A stretch of 64,000 nt of DNA from positions 487,261-551,260 of the forward strand of contig NZ_VDZH01000001.1 in NCBI RefSeq assembly GCF_007673235.1, read 5' to 3'. Below, piece after piece: positions 32,657 to 40,999 of the stretch. Source of the stretch: Curtobacterium pusillum. GTDB lineage: Bacteria; Actinomycetota; Actinomycetes; Actinomycetales; Microbacteriaceae. The stretch's first letter is position 1. Each line of letters begins with the position of its first letter. The notes beneath the pieces were generated by a model. It saw only the letters and a program-made list of their open reading frames with translations, did no database searches and was not told where the DNA came from. The position numbers and the translations under genes were made by a program.

Positions 32657-35600
32657 CCGACACCGCGACCGACTCCTTCGGGCTGACCGCCCTGTTCGAC
32701 ACGGTGGCGCAGTGGCGCGCCGAGTCGATGCAGGTCGTGAACTGGGGCGGGTTCCACGGCCACCGACAGGTGGAGCTGTCCGGCACCGCGACGCTCATCT
32801 CCGGCGCGTCCGGCACCGGCAAGTCGACGCTCATGGACGCCTACCTGGCCGTCATGATGCCGTCCGACGTGCCGTTCAACGGCGCCTCGAACGACGCGAC
32901 GACCGGGCGTGCGCGCAGCGCCGACCAGCGGAACCTGCTCACGTACCTGCGCGGCAAGGTGGACACCCGCCGCGACCCCGAGTCCGGCGCGCTGCGCGAC
33001 GTGAACCTGCGCGGCGACGACCAGACCACGTGGGGCGCCGCCGCGGTGACCTTCCGGAACGACGACGAGCGCCGGTTCACGGTGCTCCGCGCGTACATCG
33101 TGCCGAAGCGCGCCCGCGGTGTCGGTGACATCCAGATGACGATGGCGACGGTCGACGACACGTTCGACCTCCGGCGGCTCGAGGAGTTCGTGCCGACACG
33201 GTTCCACCACCTCGAGCTGACCGGGCGCGTGCCCGGGCTCGTGATCCGCGACACCTACCAGGAGCTCGCGTACACGCTGCAGACCAGGCTCGGGATCGGC
33301 GACTCCGGCGGCGGCAACCGGGCGATGCGCCTGCTCGCGCGCATCCAGGCCGGGCAGCACCTGCCGACCGTCGACGCCCTGTACAAGTCGCTCGTGCTCG
33401 AGACGCCGGGCACGTACGAGGCAGCGGACCGGGCGCTCGCGCACTTCTCCGCACTCGACGAGGCGTACGAGGCGATGGACACCGAGGAGCGCAAGGTCCG
33501 CATCCTCTCCCCCATCACCGAGCTGCACGCCGAGATCGAACGCGCCACGGCAGCGGCCGCGGCGCTCGACGGCATCGCCACCGGCGCCGAGGTCTCGCCG
33601 TTCGCGCACTGGACCGCCTCGCGCAAGCGTGCGCTGCTCGACGCCGAGGTCGATCGCAACGGGCGTGAACGCACGGCGGCCCGCGCCGAGGTCGCCGCGG
33701 CGGAGGCCCGGCACGCCGCGGTCGAGATCGAACTGCGCGACGCCGAGGCGCGCCTGCGCGACCAGGGCGGCAACGCACTGGCGCAGCTCGAGGACCGCAT
33801 CGAACGCCGCACCCGCGAGCGCGACGCCGTCGTCCGGACCCGTGCGACGTTCGACGAGCGCACGGCCGTGCTCGGGGTCTCGGTGGCGTCGGAGTCGGAC
33901 TTCACCGGCGTGCAGCGTGCCGCGCACGACTTCCTCGGTCGGTACGCTGCGTCGCGTTCTGACCTGGACGAGCGTCGGGACGCCCTGACGCGCGAGGAGT
34001 ACCCGCTCCTCGACCGCGAGCGGTCCCTGCGCCAGGAACGGCAGTCGCTCGAGCACCGCCAGGGCGCCATGCCGCTGCCGATGCACGAGGCCCGACTCGC
34101 GATGGCCCGAGCCGCCGGCATCGACCCGGACTCGCTGCCGTTCGTCGCGGAGTTGCTCGACGTCCTGCCCGGCGAGGAGCGCTGGCGCACGGCCATCGAG
34201 TCCGTCCTGGCCCCCGTCGCCCGCACGCTGCTCGTCGACCAGGACCGACTGGACGACTTCAGCGCCGCGATCGACTCGCTGCGCCTGCCCGTCCGCGTGC
34301 AGTTCGAGGGCGTGCCCACCGGTCCGCACCTGGACCTCGAGGGCGACCCGGCGATGGTGTCCGGCAAGCTCGCGATCAAGTCGTCGCCGTTCAGCACCTG
34401 GGTGCGGGAGCGTATCGAGTCCGACCGCACCGACGCCCGCTGCGTCTCGTCCGCGGACGAGCTCGGTGGCGGCGGTCGACGCGTCACCGAGTCCGGACAG
34501 CTCCGCGACGGTCGTCGTGGCGCGCACGGCGACCGCCGCCAGGCGAACGTCATCGGCTTCACGAACGAGGCACGCGTGGCCTCGGTCGAGGACGAGCTCG
34601 CGTCGATCGCGCAGGACCTCGCAACGCTCGAGGCCCGCCGTACCGACGTCGCGCAGGACATCGCGGCGCTCGACACCCTCCGCGCCGCGCACCAGCACGT
34701 GGTCGACGTCACGTGGGACGCCCTCGACGTCGACGGCGTCGAGACATCCCTCGCACGCCTCGACGAGGAGCGCCAGGCGTTGCTCGCCGCCGACGACGGG
34801 CTCCGCACCCTGCGCACCTCGGTCGCCCGCCTGCGGAAGGGGCTCGACGAGGCGTCCGACCGTCGGAGCGCCGCGCGACTGTCGGTGAGCCGCCTCGACG
34901 AGCGCTACGCCGTGCTCGTCGACGGGCAGGACGCCGCCGCCGAGATCCTGTCGCGCTTCGAGTCCCTGCCGGACAGCGTTCCGGACGACGCCCAGGAGCG
35001 CCTGCTCGCCGAGACCTTCGAGGAGGTCGGGGCCCCGGACGGTGTCGACGGGTTCGACGATGCAACCCGCCGACTGCGGCGTCGCCTCGAGGAACGGCTG
35101 TCGCAGGCCCTCGACGGCGCCGCGTCGGCATCGAACGCCCTGACGCTCACCTTCCAGCGGTACCAGGACGCCTGGCCGGACCCGAACCTCGGCACGGGGG
35201 TCGCCTCGTACCCGGACTACCACGCCATCCTCGACCAGATCGTGGCGACCGGCCTGCACGCCCGCCGCACCGAGTGGCGTCGTCGGCTGTCGCAGTGGAG
35301 CGGCGAGGACCTCGTCCCGCTCGCGGGTGCCTTCGACCGCGCCGTCGTCGAGATCGAGGAGCGGCTCGAGCCCGTCAACGAGATCCTGCGCGAGCTGCCC
35401 TTCGGCGCGAACCGCGACCGTCTGAAGATCCAGATCCGCCGGGTCACCCGCGAGGACGTCGTCTCCTTCCGGAAGGAACTCCGCGCGCTCTCCGCCTCGG
35501 TCGACACCGAGCTGACCGACGACGTGCTCGAGACCCGGTTCCGCCGGCTCCGACGCTTCATGGCCGTCATCCGCCCCGACCCGGATGCCGCCCGCGGTCG

Positions 35601-36033
35601 CACGACCCAGCGCGACGCCGTGCTCGACGTCCGCCGGCACATGGAGATCACGGCCGTGCGGTACGACACGTCCGGGGCCGACCTGGGCGTGTACTCGTCG
35701 CTCGGCGACAAGTCCGGCGGCGAGACGCAGGAGCTCGTGGCGTTCATCGTCGGGGCGGCGCTCCGCTACCAGCTCGGCGACGAGACCCGGCCCCGGCCGC
35801 GGTTCGCCCCGGTGTTCCTCGACGAGGCCTTCATCAAGGCGGACTCGGAGTTCGCCGGGCGAGCCGTCACCGCGTGGCTCCGGCTCGGGTTCCAGCTCGT
35901 CGTGAGTGCTCCGCTCGACAAGGTGACGGCGCTCGAGCCGTCGATGGAGCGGCTGCTGTCGATGCGGAAGCACCCGGAGACCGGCCACTCGTCGATCACC
36001 GAGATCGCGCGCGTCGCGCCCGAGGCGGGCTGA
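32653..36033 (+). CDS. jetC: Wadjet/Mks SMC-like ATPase JetC (MksB, SbcC/MukB-like)
   Basis: The 1126-residue motor of the complex. Walker A is GASGTGKST (51-59), the ABC signature is KSGGETQEL (about 1020-1028) and Walker B is VFLDEAF with Asp1057-Glu1058. Between the ATPase halves are long coiled coils (about 300-480 and 640-870) around a hinge region rich in basic residues. All ATPase motifs are intact, so the protein should be active in DNA loop extrusion. Gene order JetA-B-C is canonical, but the JetD nuclease gene expected next is missing; the following 370 bases are non-coding hairpins. Confidence 0.93.
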   Translation: MTDTATDSFGLTALFDTVAQWRAESMQVVNWGGFHGHRQVELSGTATLISGASGTGKSTLMDAYLAVMMPSDVPFNGASNDATTGRARSADQRNLLTYLRGKVDTRRDPESGALRDVNLRGDDQTTWGAAAVTFRNDDERRFTVLRAYIVPKRARGVGDIQMTMATVDDTFDLRRLEEFVPTRFHHLELTGRVPGLVIRDTYQELAYTLQTRLGIGDSGGGNRAMRLLARIQAGQHLPTVDALYKSLVLETPGTYEAADRALAHFSALDEAYEAMDTEERKVRILSPITELHAEIERATAAAAALDGIATGAEVSPFAHWTASRKRALLDAEVDRNGRERTAARAEVAAAEARHAAVEIELRDAEARLRDQGGNALAQLEDRIERRTRERDAVVRTRATFDERTAVLGVSVASESDFTGVQRAAHDFLGRYAASRSDLDERRDALTREEYPLLDRERSLRQERQSLEHRQGAMPLPMHEARLAMARAAGIDPDSLPFVAELLDVLPGEERWRTAIESVLAPVARTLLVDQDRLDDFSAAIDSLRLPVRVQFEGVPTGPHLDLEGDPAMVSGKLAIKSSPFSTWVRERIESDRTDARCVSSADELGGGGRRVTESGQLRDGRRGAHGDRRQANVIGFTNEARVASVEDELASIAQDLATLEARRTDVAQDIAALDTLRAAHQHVVDVTWDALDVDGVETSLARLDEERQALLAADDGLRTLRTSVARLRKGLDEASDRRSAARLSVSRLDERYAVLVDGQDAAAEILSRFESLPDSVPDDAQERLLAETFEEVGAPDGVDGFDDATRRLRRRLEERLSQALDGAASASNALTLTFQRYQDAWPDPNLGTGVASYPDYHAILDQIVATGLHARRTEWRRRLSQWSGEDLVPLAGAFDRAVVEIEERLEPVNEILRELPFGANRDRLKIQIRRVTREDVVSFRKELRALSASVDTELTDDVLETRFRRLRRFMAVIRPDPDAARGRTTQRDAVLDVRRHMEITAVRYDTSGADLGVYSSLGDKSGGETQELVAFIVGAALRYQLGDETRPRPRFAPVFLDEAFIKADSEFAGRAVTAWLRLGFQLVVSAPLDKVTALEPSMERLLSMRKHPETGHSSITEIARVAPEAG

Positions 36034-36070
36034 CGCGGGCGGGGCGCGGGGCGCGCGGGGCGCGCGGGTG

Positions 36071-36122
36071 AGGTCGCACGAACTGCCGCCTGGCGGCGCC
36101 GGCGGCGGCAGTTCGTGGGACC
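36071..36122. repeat. Hairpin AGGTCGCACGAACTGCCGCC, copy 1
   Basis: AGGTCGCACGAACTGCCGCC pairs with GGCGGCGGCAGTTCGTGGGACC (one mismatch, one bulge), 40 bases after jetC: likely its terminator. A related hairpin (GGTCGCACGAACTG...) lies 195 bases downstream. Confidence 0.65.
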
Positions 36123-36172
36123 GCCTCGCGGTGCGCACGGCGTGTTGCGCGACCTGGACGCAACCGTCTTCC

Positions 36173-36214
36173 GGACTGGAGGCACGGTGCGGGCCCGCCC
36201 CGCGCCTCCAGTCC
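36173..36214. repeat. Dispersed palindrome GGACTGGAGGC...GCCTCCAGTCC
   Basis: 11-bp perfect outer arms and a GC-rich interior (GGTGCGGGCCCGCCCCGC) able to continue the stem. Member of the family also seen at 61365-61407, 12821-12862 and 3964-4005, and as single arms in several genes. Confidence 0.7.
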
Positions 36215-36266
36215 GTGTCTTCGTACGTCCCGAGCGACGTGCGGACGACCGCAGGTCGGCGAGTGA

Positions 36267-36316
36267 GGTCGCACGAACTGTCGCCCGAGGCGGCTCGACG
36301 CGGCACTTCGTGCGAC
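36267..36316. repeat. Hairpin GGTCGCACGAACTG, copy 2
   Basis: GGTCGCACGAACTG pairs with CACTTCGTGCGACC (one mismatch) across a GC-rich loop. Same family as 36071-36122. The whole 36034-36400 interval contains no gene, only these three palindromes in series. Confidence 0.65.
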
Positions 36317-36400
36317 CCCGGTGACACGCCTGCGGCGTGTCCTGCGACCTCGGGCGGGGCTTCGCGGCGGAGCCAAGGGCGGGCACGCTACGGTGGGCGC

Positions 36401-36685
36401 GTGTTCGGACGACGCTCTCCCCAGTCCCGCCCCGACGACTCGCCCGGCCTCGGCATCGGCGCCCTCGTGCGGGTGGTCGACAGCGATCGAGGCGGCGAGG
36501 AGTGGGCCGACGAACCGATCGGCGTCATCGTCGCTCCGGGAGGCAGCCAGATCGGCGGGGCCCAGCGCACCTGGACGGTGGCGTTCGAGGAGCCCGTGTA
36601 CACGAAGGACGGCCGCGGCCCCTTCGAGCGCGCGACCGTCCTGAGTCGTCAGTTGGTGCCGGTCGAGCCGACGCCGGAGTCCTAG
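36401..36685 (+). CDS. Small hypothetical protein, beta-rich
   Basis: A 94-residue protein starting GTG (VFGRRSPQSRPDD). After a polar leader of 15 residues it reads as a small beta barrel: LGIGALVRVVDSD, PIGVIVAPGGSQ, RTWTVAFEEPVYT, FERATVLSRQLVPVE. It resembles ferrous-iron-transport or ribosome-factor-like small barrels only in a loose sense; I do not recognise the family. It is not the missing JetD, which would be about 400 residues. Confidence 0.62.
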   Translation: MFGRRSPQSRPDDSPGLGIGALVRVVDSDRGGEEWADEPIGVIVAPGGSQIGGAQRTWTVAFEEPVYTKDGRGPFERATVLSRQLVPVEPTPES

Positions 36686-36698
36686 GACCCCGGGCGGA

Positions 36699-36806
36699 TC
36701 AGTACTCTTCCGAGCCGCTCTTCATCATGGCGGCGACGGCCATGCAGACCCCCACGCCGCCGAGCACGCCGATGCCGATGATGACGCCTGCGATGAGTTC
36801 GAGCAT
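36699..36806 (-). CDS. 35-residue single-pass membrane miniprotein
   Basis: A very short gene: MLELIAGVIIGIGVLGGVGV, then CMAVAAMMKSGSEEY and a stop. One hydrophobic Gly-rich membrane helix (residues 3-27) and an acidic tail. It is supported by a strong ribosome site AAGGAG at good spacing before the ATG and by being the only frame there. GxxxG-like spacing (GIGVLGGVG) suggests helix packing with a partner membrane protein. It sits 42 bases downstream of the POT transporter stop on the same strand, so it may be a small subunit or regulator of it. Function unknown. Confidence 0.7.
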   Translation of the reverse strand: MLELIAGVIIGIGVLGGVGVCMAVAAMMKSGSEEY

Positions 36807-36848
36807 TGGTGACTCCTTGGTTCCGGGGCCGGTGTGGCTTCCCTCAGG

Positions 36849-38303
36849 CTACCGGATGCCGCGCATGAGCTTCAGCACCGGCTTGGCGATGACGAGCAGG
36901 ACGACACCGACTGCCACGGCGACGAGGCCGAGGATCGCGAAGTACGGCGCCTCGTTCTCCGGGTCGTAGTACTGCGACAGGACACCGGTGACGGCCGTGC
37001 CGAGCGAGACCGACAGGAAGAACAGCGCGACCATCTGGGTCTGGAACTTCGGCGGTGCGAGCTTCGTGGCGACGGACTGGCCGATCGGCGAGAGCAGGAG
37101 CTCCGCGAAGGTGAAGACGAGCAGGATGCCGACGAGCACGAGCAGCGGCGTGCCGTTCTGCCCGGAGCCGACGAACGGCAGGAACAGCAGGAACGCGACG
37201 CCCATGATGCCGGTGCCGAGCGCGAACTTCGTCGGGGTGGACGGCTGACGGGGCCCGAGCTTGGTCCACATCGCCGCGAACACGCCGGACAGCACGATGA
37301 TGAACACCGGGTTGATCGACTGCACCCACGAGACCGGCATCTCCCAGCCGAACAGGGAGCGGTCGAGGCGCTGGTCGGAGTAGATCGTCAGGACGGTGAA
37401 CTGCTGCTGGTACAGCGACCAGAACACCGCACTGCCGATGAACAGCGGGATGAAGGCGAGGACGCGCGAACGCTCCTCCTTCGTGATGCCGCTGGACAGG
37501 ATCACTACGAAGTACGCGATGGTGGCGAGCACCACGATGGCGACGACGACCTGCGGCAGGTTGTCGACGTTGAGCAGGCCGGTGAGGACCGCCGTCAGGA
37601 TGATCGCCAGCCCGACGACGACGAGGACGCCGACGAGCGGGTAGCGACGCTTCTCGAGCGGGTTCGGGACGTGCCGGACGACGGCGGGGAGCTTGCGACG
37701 GCGGATCGCGTACTGCACGAGGCCGGCCGCCATGCCGACCGCGGCGATGCCGAAGCCGACGTGGAAGCCGAACTTCAGCTGGAAGTAGCCGGTCAGGAGC
37801 GGACCGAAGAACGCGCCGAGGTTCACGCCGAGGTAGTACAGCGAGAAGCCGGCGTCGCGGCGGTCGTCGTCCTTGCTGTACAGACCGCCGACGATCGTGG
37901 TCGCCGTGGCCTTCAGCCCGCCGGACCCGAGGGCGATGAGGATGAGGCCGACGCCGACGCCCGCGACGCCCGGGATGAGCGCCAGGGCGATGTGGCCGCA
38001 CATCACGACGACCGCGCTGCCGAACAGGGTGCGGTCCGCGCCGATGAGCCGGTCGGAGATCCACGCGCCGAGGATCGTGAAGAGGTACACCGCGCCGCCG
38101 TACGCGCCGACGATGCCGGTCGCGACGTGCGAGTCGATCCCGAGGCCGCCCTTGGCCACCGAGTAGTACATGTAGATGAGGACGATGCCCTGCATCCCGT
38201 AGAACGAGAACCGCTCCCAGAGTTCGACCGCGAACGGCGTGGACAGCTCGAACGGCTGCCCGAAGAATGTGCGCTTGCGTTCCGGCGCGGTGGTACCTGA
38301 CAT
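36849..38303 (-). CDS. POT/PTR-family proton-coupled peptide transporter
   Basis: A 484-residue MFS-type proton-oligopeptide symporter (DtpT-like) with 14 expected membrane segments. The conserved ExxERFSFYG motif reads ELWERFSFYGMQG near residue 23, and the second POT signature is in the GLNLGAFFGPLLTGYFQ-like GVNLGAFFGPLLTGYF. It imports di- and tripeptides. Start at ATG 38303, since the family N-terminus (RKRTFFGQPFELSTPFAVELWERF) follows directly. The spacer to the divergent acyl-CoA oxidase (about 210 bases) contains a TGTATTACACG motif that may be promoter. Confidence 0.93.
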   Translation of the reverse strand: MSGTTAPERKRTFFGQPFELSTPFAVELWERFSFYGMQGIVLIYMYYSVAKGGLGIDSHVATGIVGAYGGAVYLFTILGAWISDRLIGADRTLFGSAVVVMCGHIALALIPGVAGVGVGLILIALGSGGLKATATTIVGGLYSKDDDRRDAGFSLYYLGVNLGAFFGPLLTGYFQLKFGFHVGFGIAAVGMAAGLVQYAIRRRKLPAVVRHVPNPLEKRRYPLVGVLVVVGLAIILTAVLTGLLNVDNLPQVVVAIVVLATIAYFVVILSSGITKEERSRVLAFIPLFIGSAVFWSLYQQQFTVLTIYSDQRLDRSLFGWEMPVSWVQSINPVFIIVLSGVFAAMWTKLGPRQPSTPTKFALGTGIMGVAFLLFLPFVGSGQNGTPLLVLVGILLVFTFAELLLSPIGQSVATKLAPPKFQTQMVALFFLSVSLGTAVTGVLSQYYDPENEAPYFAILGLVAVAVGVVLLVIAKPVLKLMRGIR

Positions 38304-38517
38304 GCCGGACAGTCTGCCCCTCGGGCGAGTGTCGCACCGAATCGACGAATCCTGCTCATGTATTACACGTGCCACGATTTGGAGGGTTCCCACCAACGGC
38401 GACGATCCCACGGTGCCGTTCGTTGTGCCGCCCGGACGCCCTTCGTGCGGCTCACGGGTGCCGTGAATAGCGTGGCTTCTGCAACACCGGACAGAGCAGT
38501 TCAGGAGGGCTCCGACC

Positions 38518-40608
38518 ATGGTCGACACCGCACCCGTCCACAGCACGAACACGCCCAAGGCCGACGCCGCGGGCGACCCCGCCGCGGGCACACCCGCCGG
38601 CGGGACGGACACCGACGTCCGCATCGACGTCGACCTGCTCGCCGAGCACCTGCTCGGTCGCTGGGCGGAGGACCGACGCATCTCCCGCCGGCTCGCGCTG
38701 GACCCGGCGATGCACAAGATCGAGGGCATGCCCTACGCCGACGCCCGCGGTCGGACGCTCGACCAGCTCCGGACCCTCGTTGACGCCGGCGCCATCCAGC
38801 GGCCCTACCCCGCGGAGTTCGGCGGCCAGAGCAACCACGGCGGGAACCTCGCAGCGTTCGAGGAGCTCGTCACCGCCGACCCCTCGATGCAGATCAAGGC
38901 CGGGGTGCAGTGGGGCCTGTTCGGCTCGGCAGTGCACCACCTCGGCACCGAGCGGAACCACCGCGAGTTCCTGCCCGGCATCGTCTCGTTCGACGTGCCC
39001 GGCTGCTTCGCCATGACCGAGACGGGCCACGGCTCCGACGTGCAGAGCATCGCCACCACGGCGACCTACGACCCGGACACCCAGGAGTTCGAGATCCACA
39101 CGCCCTTCCGTGGCGCGTGGAAGGACTACATCGGCAACGCCGCCCTGCACGGCAAGGCGGCGGTCGTCTTCGCGAAGCTCGTGACGCAGGGCGTCGACCA
39201 CGGCGTACACGCCTTCTACGTGCCGCTCCGTGACGCCGACGGCGCCTTCCTGCCCGGCGTCGGCGGCGAGGACGACGGCTACAAGGGCGGCCTGAACGGC
39301 ATCGACAACGGGCGCCTGCACTTCGACCACGTCCGCGTCCCGCGCACGAACCTGCTCAACCGCTACGGCGACGTGGCCGAGGACGGCACGTACTCCTCCC
39401 CGATCGCGTCGCCCGGTCGCCGCTTCTTCACCATGCTCGGCACGCTCGTGCAGGGGCGGGTGTCGCTCGACGGTGCCGCGGTCGTCGCCCAGAAGATCGG
39501 GCTGCAGATCGCCCTGACGTACGCCGCCCAGCGCCGCCAGTTCCCCACCGGCGACGGCACCGAGGGGGTCCTGCTCGACTACGGTCGCCACCAGCGCCGT
39601 CTGATCCCCCGCCTCGCAACGGTCTTCGCGCAGTCGTTCGCGCACGAGAAGCTCCTCCGCACCTTCGACGACGTCTTCAGCGGGCGCGAGGACACCCCGC
39701 AACGCCGCGAGGACCTCGAGACCCAGGCCGCGGCATTCAAGTCGATGTCGACCTGGTCCGCGCTCGACACCCTGCAGGAGTGCCGCGAGGCCTGCGGCGG
39801 CGCGGGCTTCCTCGCCGAGAACCGCCTCACCGGGCTCCGCGCCGACCTCGACGTCTACGTGACGTTCGAGGGCGACAACACCGTCCTGCTCCAGCTCGTC
39901 GGCAAGCGTCTCCTGACGGACTTCCGTGCGAGGGCCCCGAAGGACCCGGCGTCGACGGCGAAGTTCGTCGCGGCCCAGGCGGCGACGAAGCTCGCCGACG
40001 CCACCGGCATCCGGCGCCTCGGTCAGGCCGTCGCCGACCGCGGCTCGCTCGCCGCGTCCGTGACCGACCTGCAGGACGCGAAGACGCAGCGCGACCTGCT
40101 CGCCGGTCGTGTCGACACGATGGTGACCGAGATCGGGCTCCGACTGGCGTCCACCGGCAAGGACCGTGCTCGCGGCGCCCTCCTGCTCAACCGGTCGCAG
40201 CACGAGCTCATCGAGGCCGCCAAGGCGCACGCCGAGCTCATGCAGTGGGAGGCGTTCACCGAAGCGATCGACGAGGTCCCGCCGGGCGACACCCGCCGTG
40301 TGCTCGTCTGGCTCCGCGACCTGTTCGCCCTCGGCCTGCTCGAGCAGCACCTCGACTGGTACCTGATGCACGGTCGGATCACGGCGCAGCGCGCCCGTGC
40401 GGTGTCGGCGTACATCGACCGGCTCGTCGCCCGCGTCCGTCCGGTCATCCCGCAGCTGCTCGACTCGTTCGGCTACGAGCCCGGCCACGTGCGCGCTCCG
40501 ATCGCCCTCGGCGAGGAGCAGGCGCGCCAGGACGAGGCACGGGCGTGGTTCGCCGCCGAGGCTGCGGCCGGTCGGCTCCCAGAGCAGGAGAAGAAGCCCC
40601 GCCCGTAG
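38518..40608 (+). CDS. Acyl-CoA oxidase/dehydrogenase (ACOX type)
   Basis: A 696-residue flavoprotein of the acyl-CoA oxidase family. Such enzymes introduce the first double bond in beta-oxidation, reducing FAD and often transferring electrons to O2. FAD-site motif CFAMTETGHGSDVQSIATTA (about 163-182), substrate segment FHTPFRGAWKDYIGNAA-like (IHTPFRGAWKDYIGNAA), QTYGGAGF-like CREACGGAGFLAENR and EGDNTVLLQLVGKRLL are all present. The first 30 residues are a low-complexity leader. Start ATG with CAGGAGGGC upstream. No thiolase or hydratase nearby; it stands alone before a strong terminator. Confidence 0.9.
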   Translation: MVDTAPVHSTNTPKADAAGDPAAGTPAGGTDTDVRIDVDLLAEHLLGRWAEDRRISRRLALDPAMHKIEGMPYADARGRTLDQLRTLVDAGAIQRPYPAEFGGQSNHGGNLAAFEELVTADPSMQIKAGVQWGLFGSAVHHLGTERNHREFLPGIVSFDVPGCFAMTETGHGSDVQSIATTATYDPDTQEFEIHTPFRGAWKDYIGNAALHGKAAVVFAKLVTQGVDHGVHAFYVPLRDADGAFLPGVGGEDDGYKGGLNGIDNGRLHFDHVRVPRTNLLNRYGDVAEDGTYSSPIASPGRRFFTMLGTLVQGRVSLDGAAVVAQKIGLQIALTYAAQRRQFPTGDGTEGVLLDYGRHQRRLIPRLATVFAQSFAHEKLLRTFDDVFSGREDTPQRREDLETQAAAFKSMSTWSALDTLQECREACGGAGFLAENRLTGLRADLDVYVTFEGDNTVLLQLVGKRLLTDFRARAPKDPASTAKFVAAQAATKLADATGIRRLGQAVADRGSLAASVTDLQDAKTQRDLLAGRVDTMVTEIGLRLASTGKDRARGALLLNRSQHELIEAAKAHAELMQWEAFTEAIDEVPPGDTRRVLVWLRDLFALGLLEQHLDWYLMHGRITAQRARAVSAYIDRLVARVRPVIPQLLDSFGYEPGHVRAPIALGEEQARQDEARAWFAAEAAAGRLPEQEKKPRP

Positions 40609-40618
40609 GCCAAGCACG

Positions 40619-40688
40619 GGATCGCGCCCCCGGACGAACATCGCGCCCCGAAGGAACGGGGCGCAGTGTTCGTATCGGGGCGCGATCC
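40619..40688. terminator. Long nested hairpin between acyl-CoA oxidase and csrA
   Basis: GGATCGCGCCCC pairs with GGGGCGCGATCC; inside, GACGAACAxxGCGCCCC pairs with GGGGCGCAGTGTTCG around GAAGGAAC. A 70-base nested stem between convergent operons, so likely bidirectional termination. Confidence 0.78.
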
Positions 40689-40743
40689 GACCTCCCGCGG
40701 GACGCGGGACGCGGGCCGCGGGACGCGGGCTCCGCGCGACCCG

Positions 40744-40995
40744 TCAGGCCTCGGTACCGCCGAGGTCCCCCAGCGCCCGACGCAACCGCGCCTCGGCGTC
40801 GTCGTCAGCAGCCGTCGCCGAGGCCGACTCGTTCGCCTCGGTCACCGCACGCACGACCTCTTCGCGCTGGATCTTCACCCCGCGCGGTGCGTCGATGCCG
40901 ATGCGGACGCCGTCCCCGCGGCTGTCGAGCACCGTGATGACGATGTCGTCACCGACGAGGATCCGCTCGCCGACCTTCCGCGTGAGTACCAGCAC
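40744..40995 (-). CDS. csrA: Carbon storage/translation regulator CsrA
   Basis: An 83-residue CsrA: VLVLTRKVGERILVGDDIVITVL then GDGVRIGIDAPRGVKIQREEV. This is the dimeric RNA-binding fold, with the RNA-contacting Leu4-Thr5-Arg6 and the later Arg retained. About 25 Ala/Asp-rich residues follow the fold. In motile Gram-positive bacteria CsrA represses flagellin translation and is antagonised by FliW; FliW is not in the window. GTG start, 4 bases after the FlhF-like gene, last in the flagellar operon. Confidence 0.95.
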   Translation of the reverse strand: MLVLTRKVGERILVGDDIVITVLDSRGDGVRIGIDAPRGVKIQREEVVRAVTEANESASATAADDDAEARLRRALGDLGGTEA

Positions 40996-40999
40996 CCGC

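Noticed and set aside
30150-36400. Integrative island using tRNA-Val(CAC) as attachment site
   Set aside because: No copy of the tRNA 3' end, no integrase and no change in base composition were seen around jetABC; the placement may be coincidental.
36401-36685. Remnant of jetD
   Set aside because: The 94-residue product has no Toprim or DUF2220 features, is a compact beta-rich protein, and has its own start.
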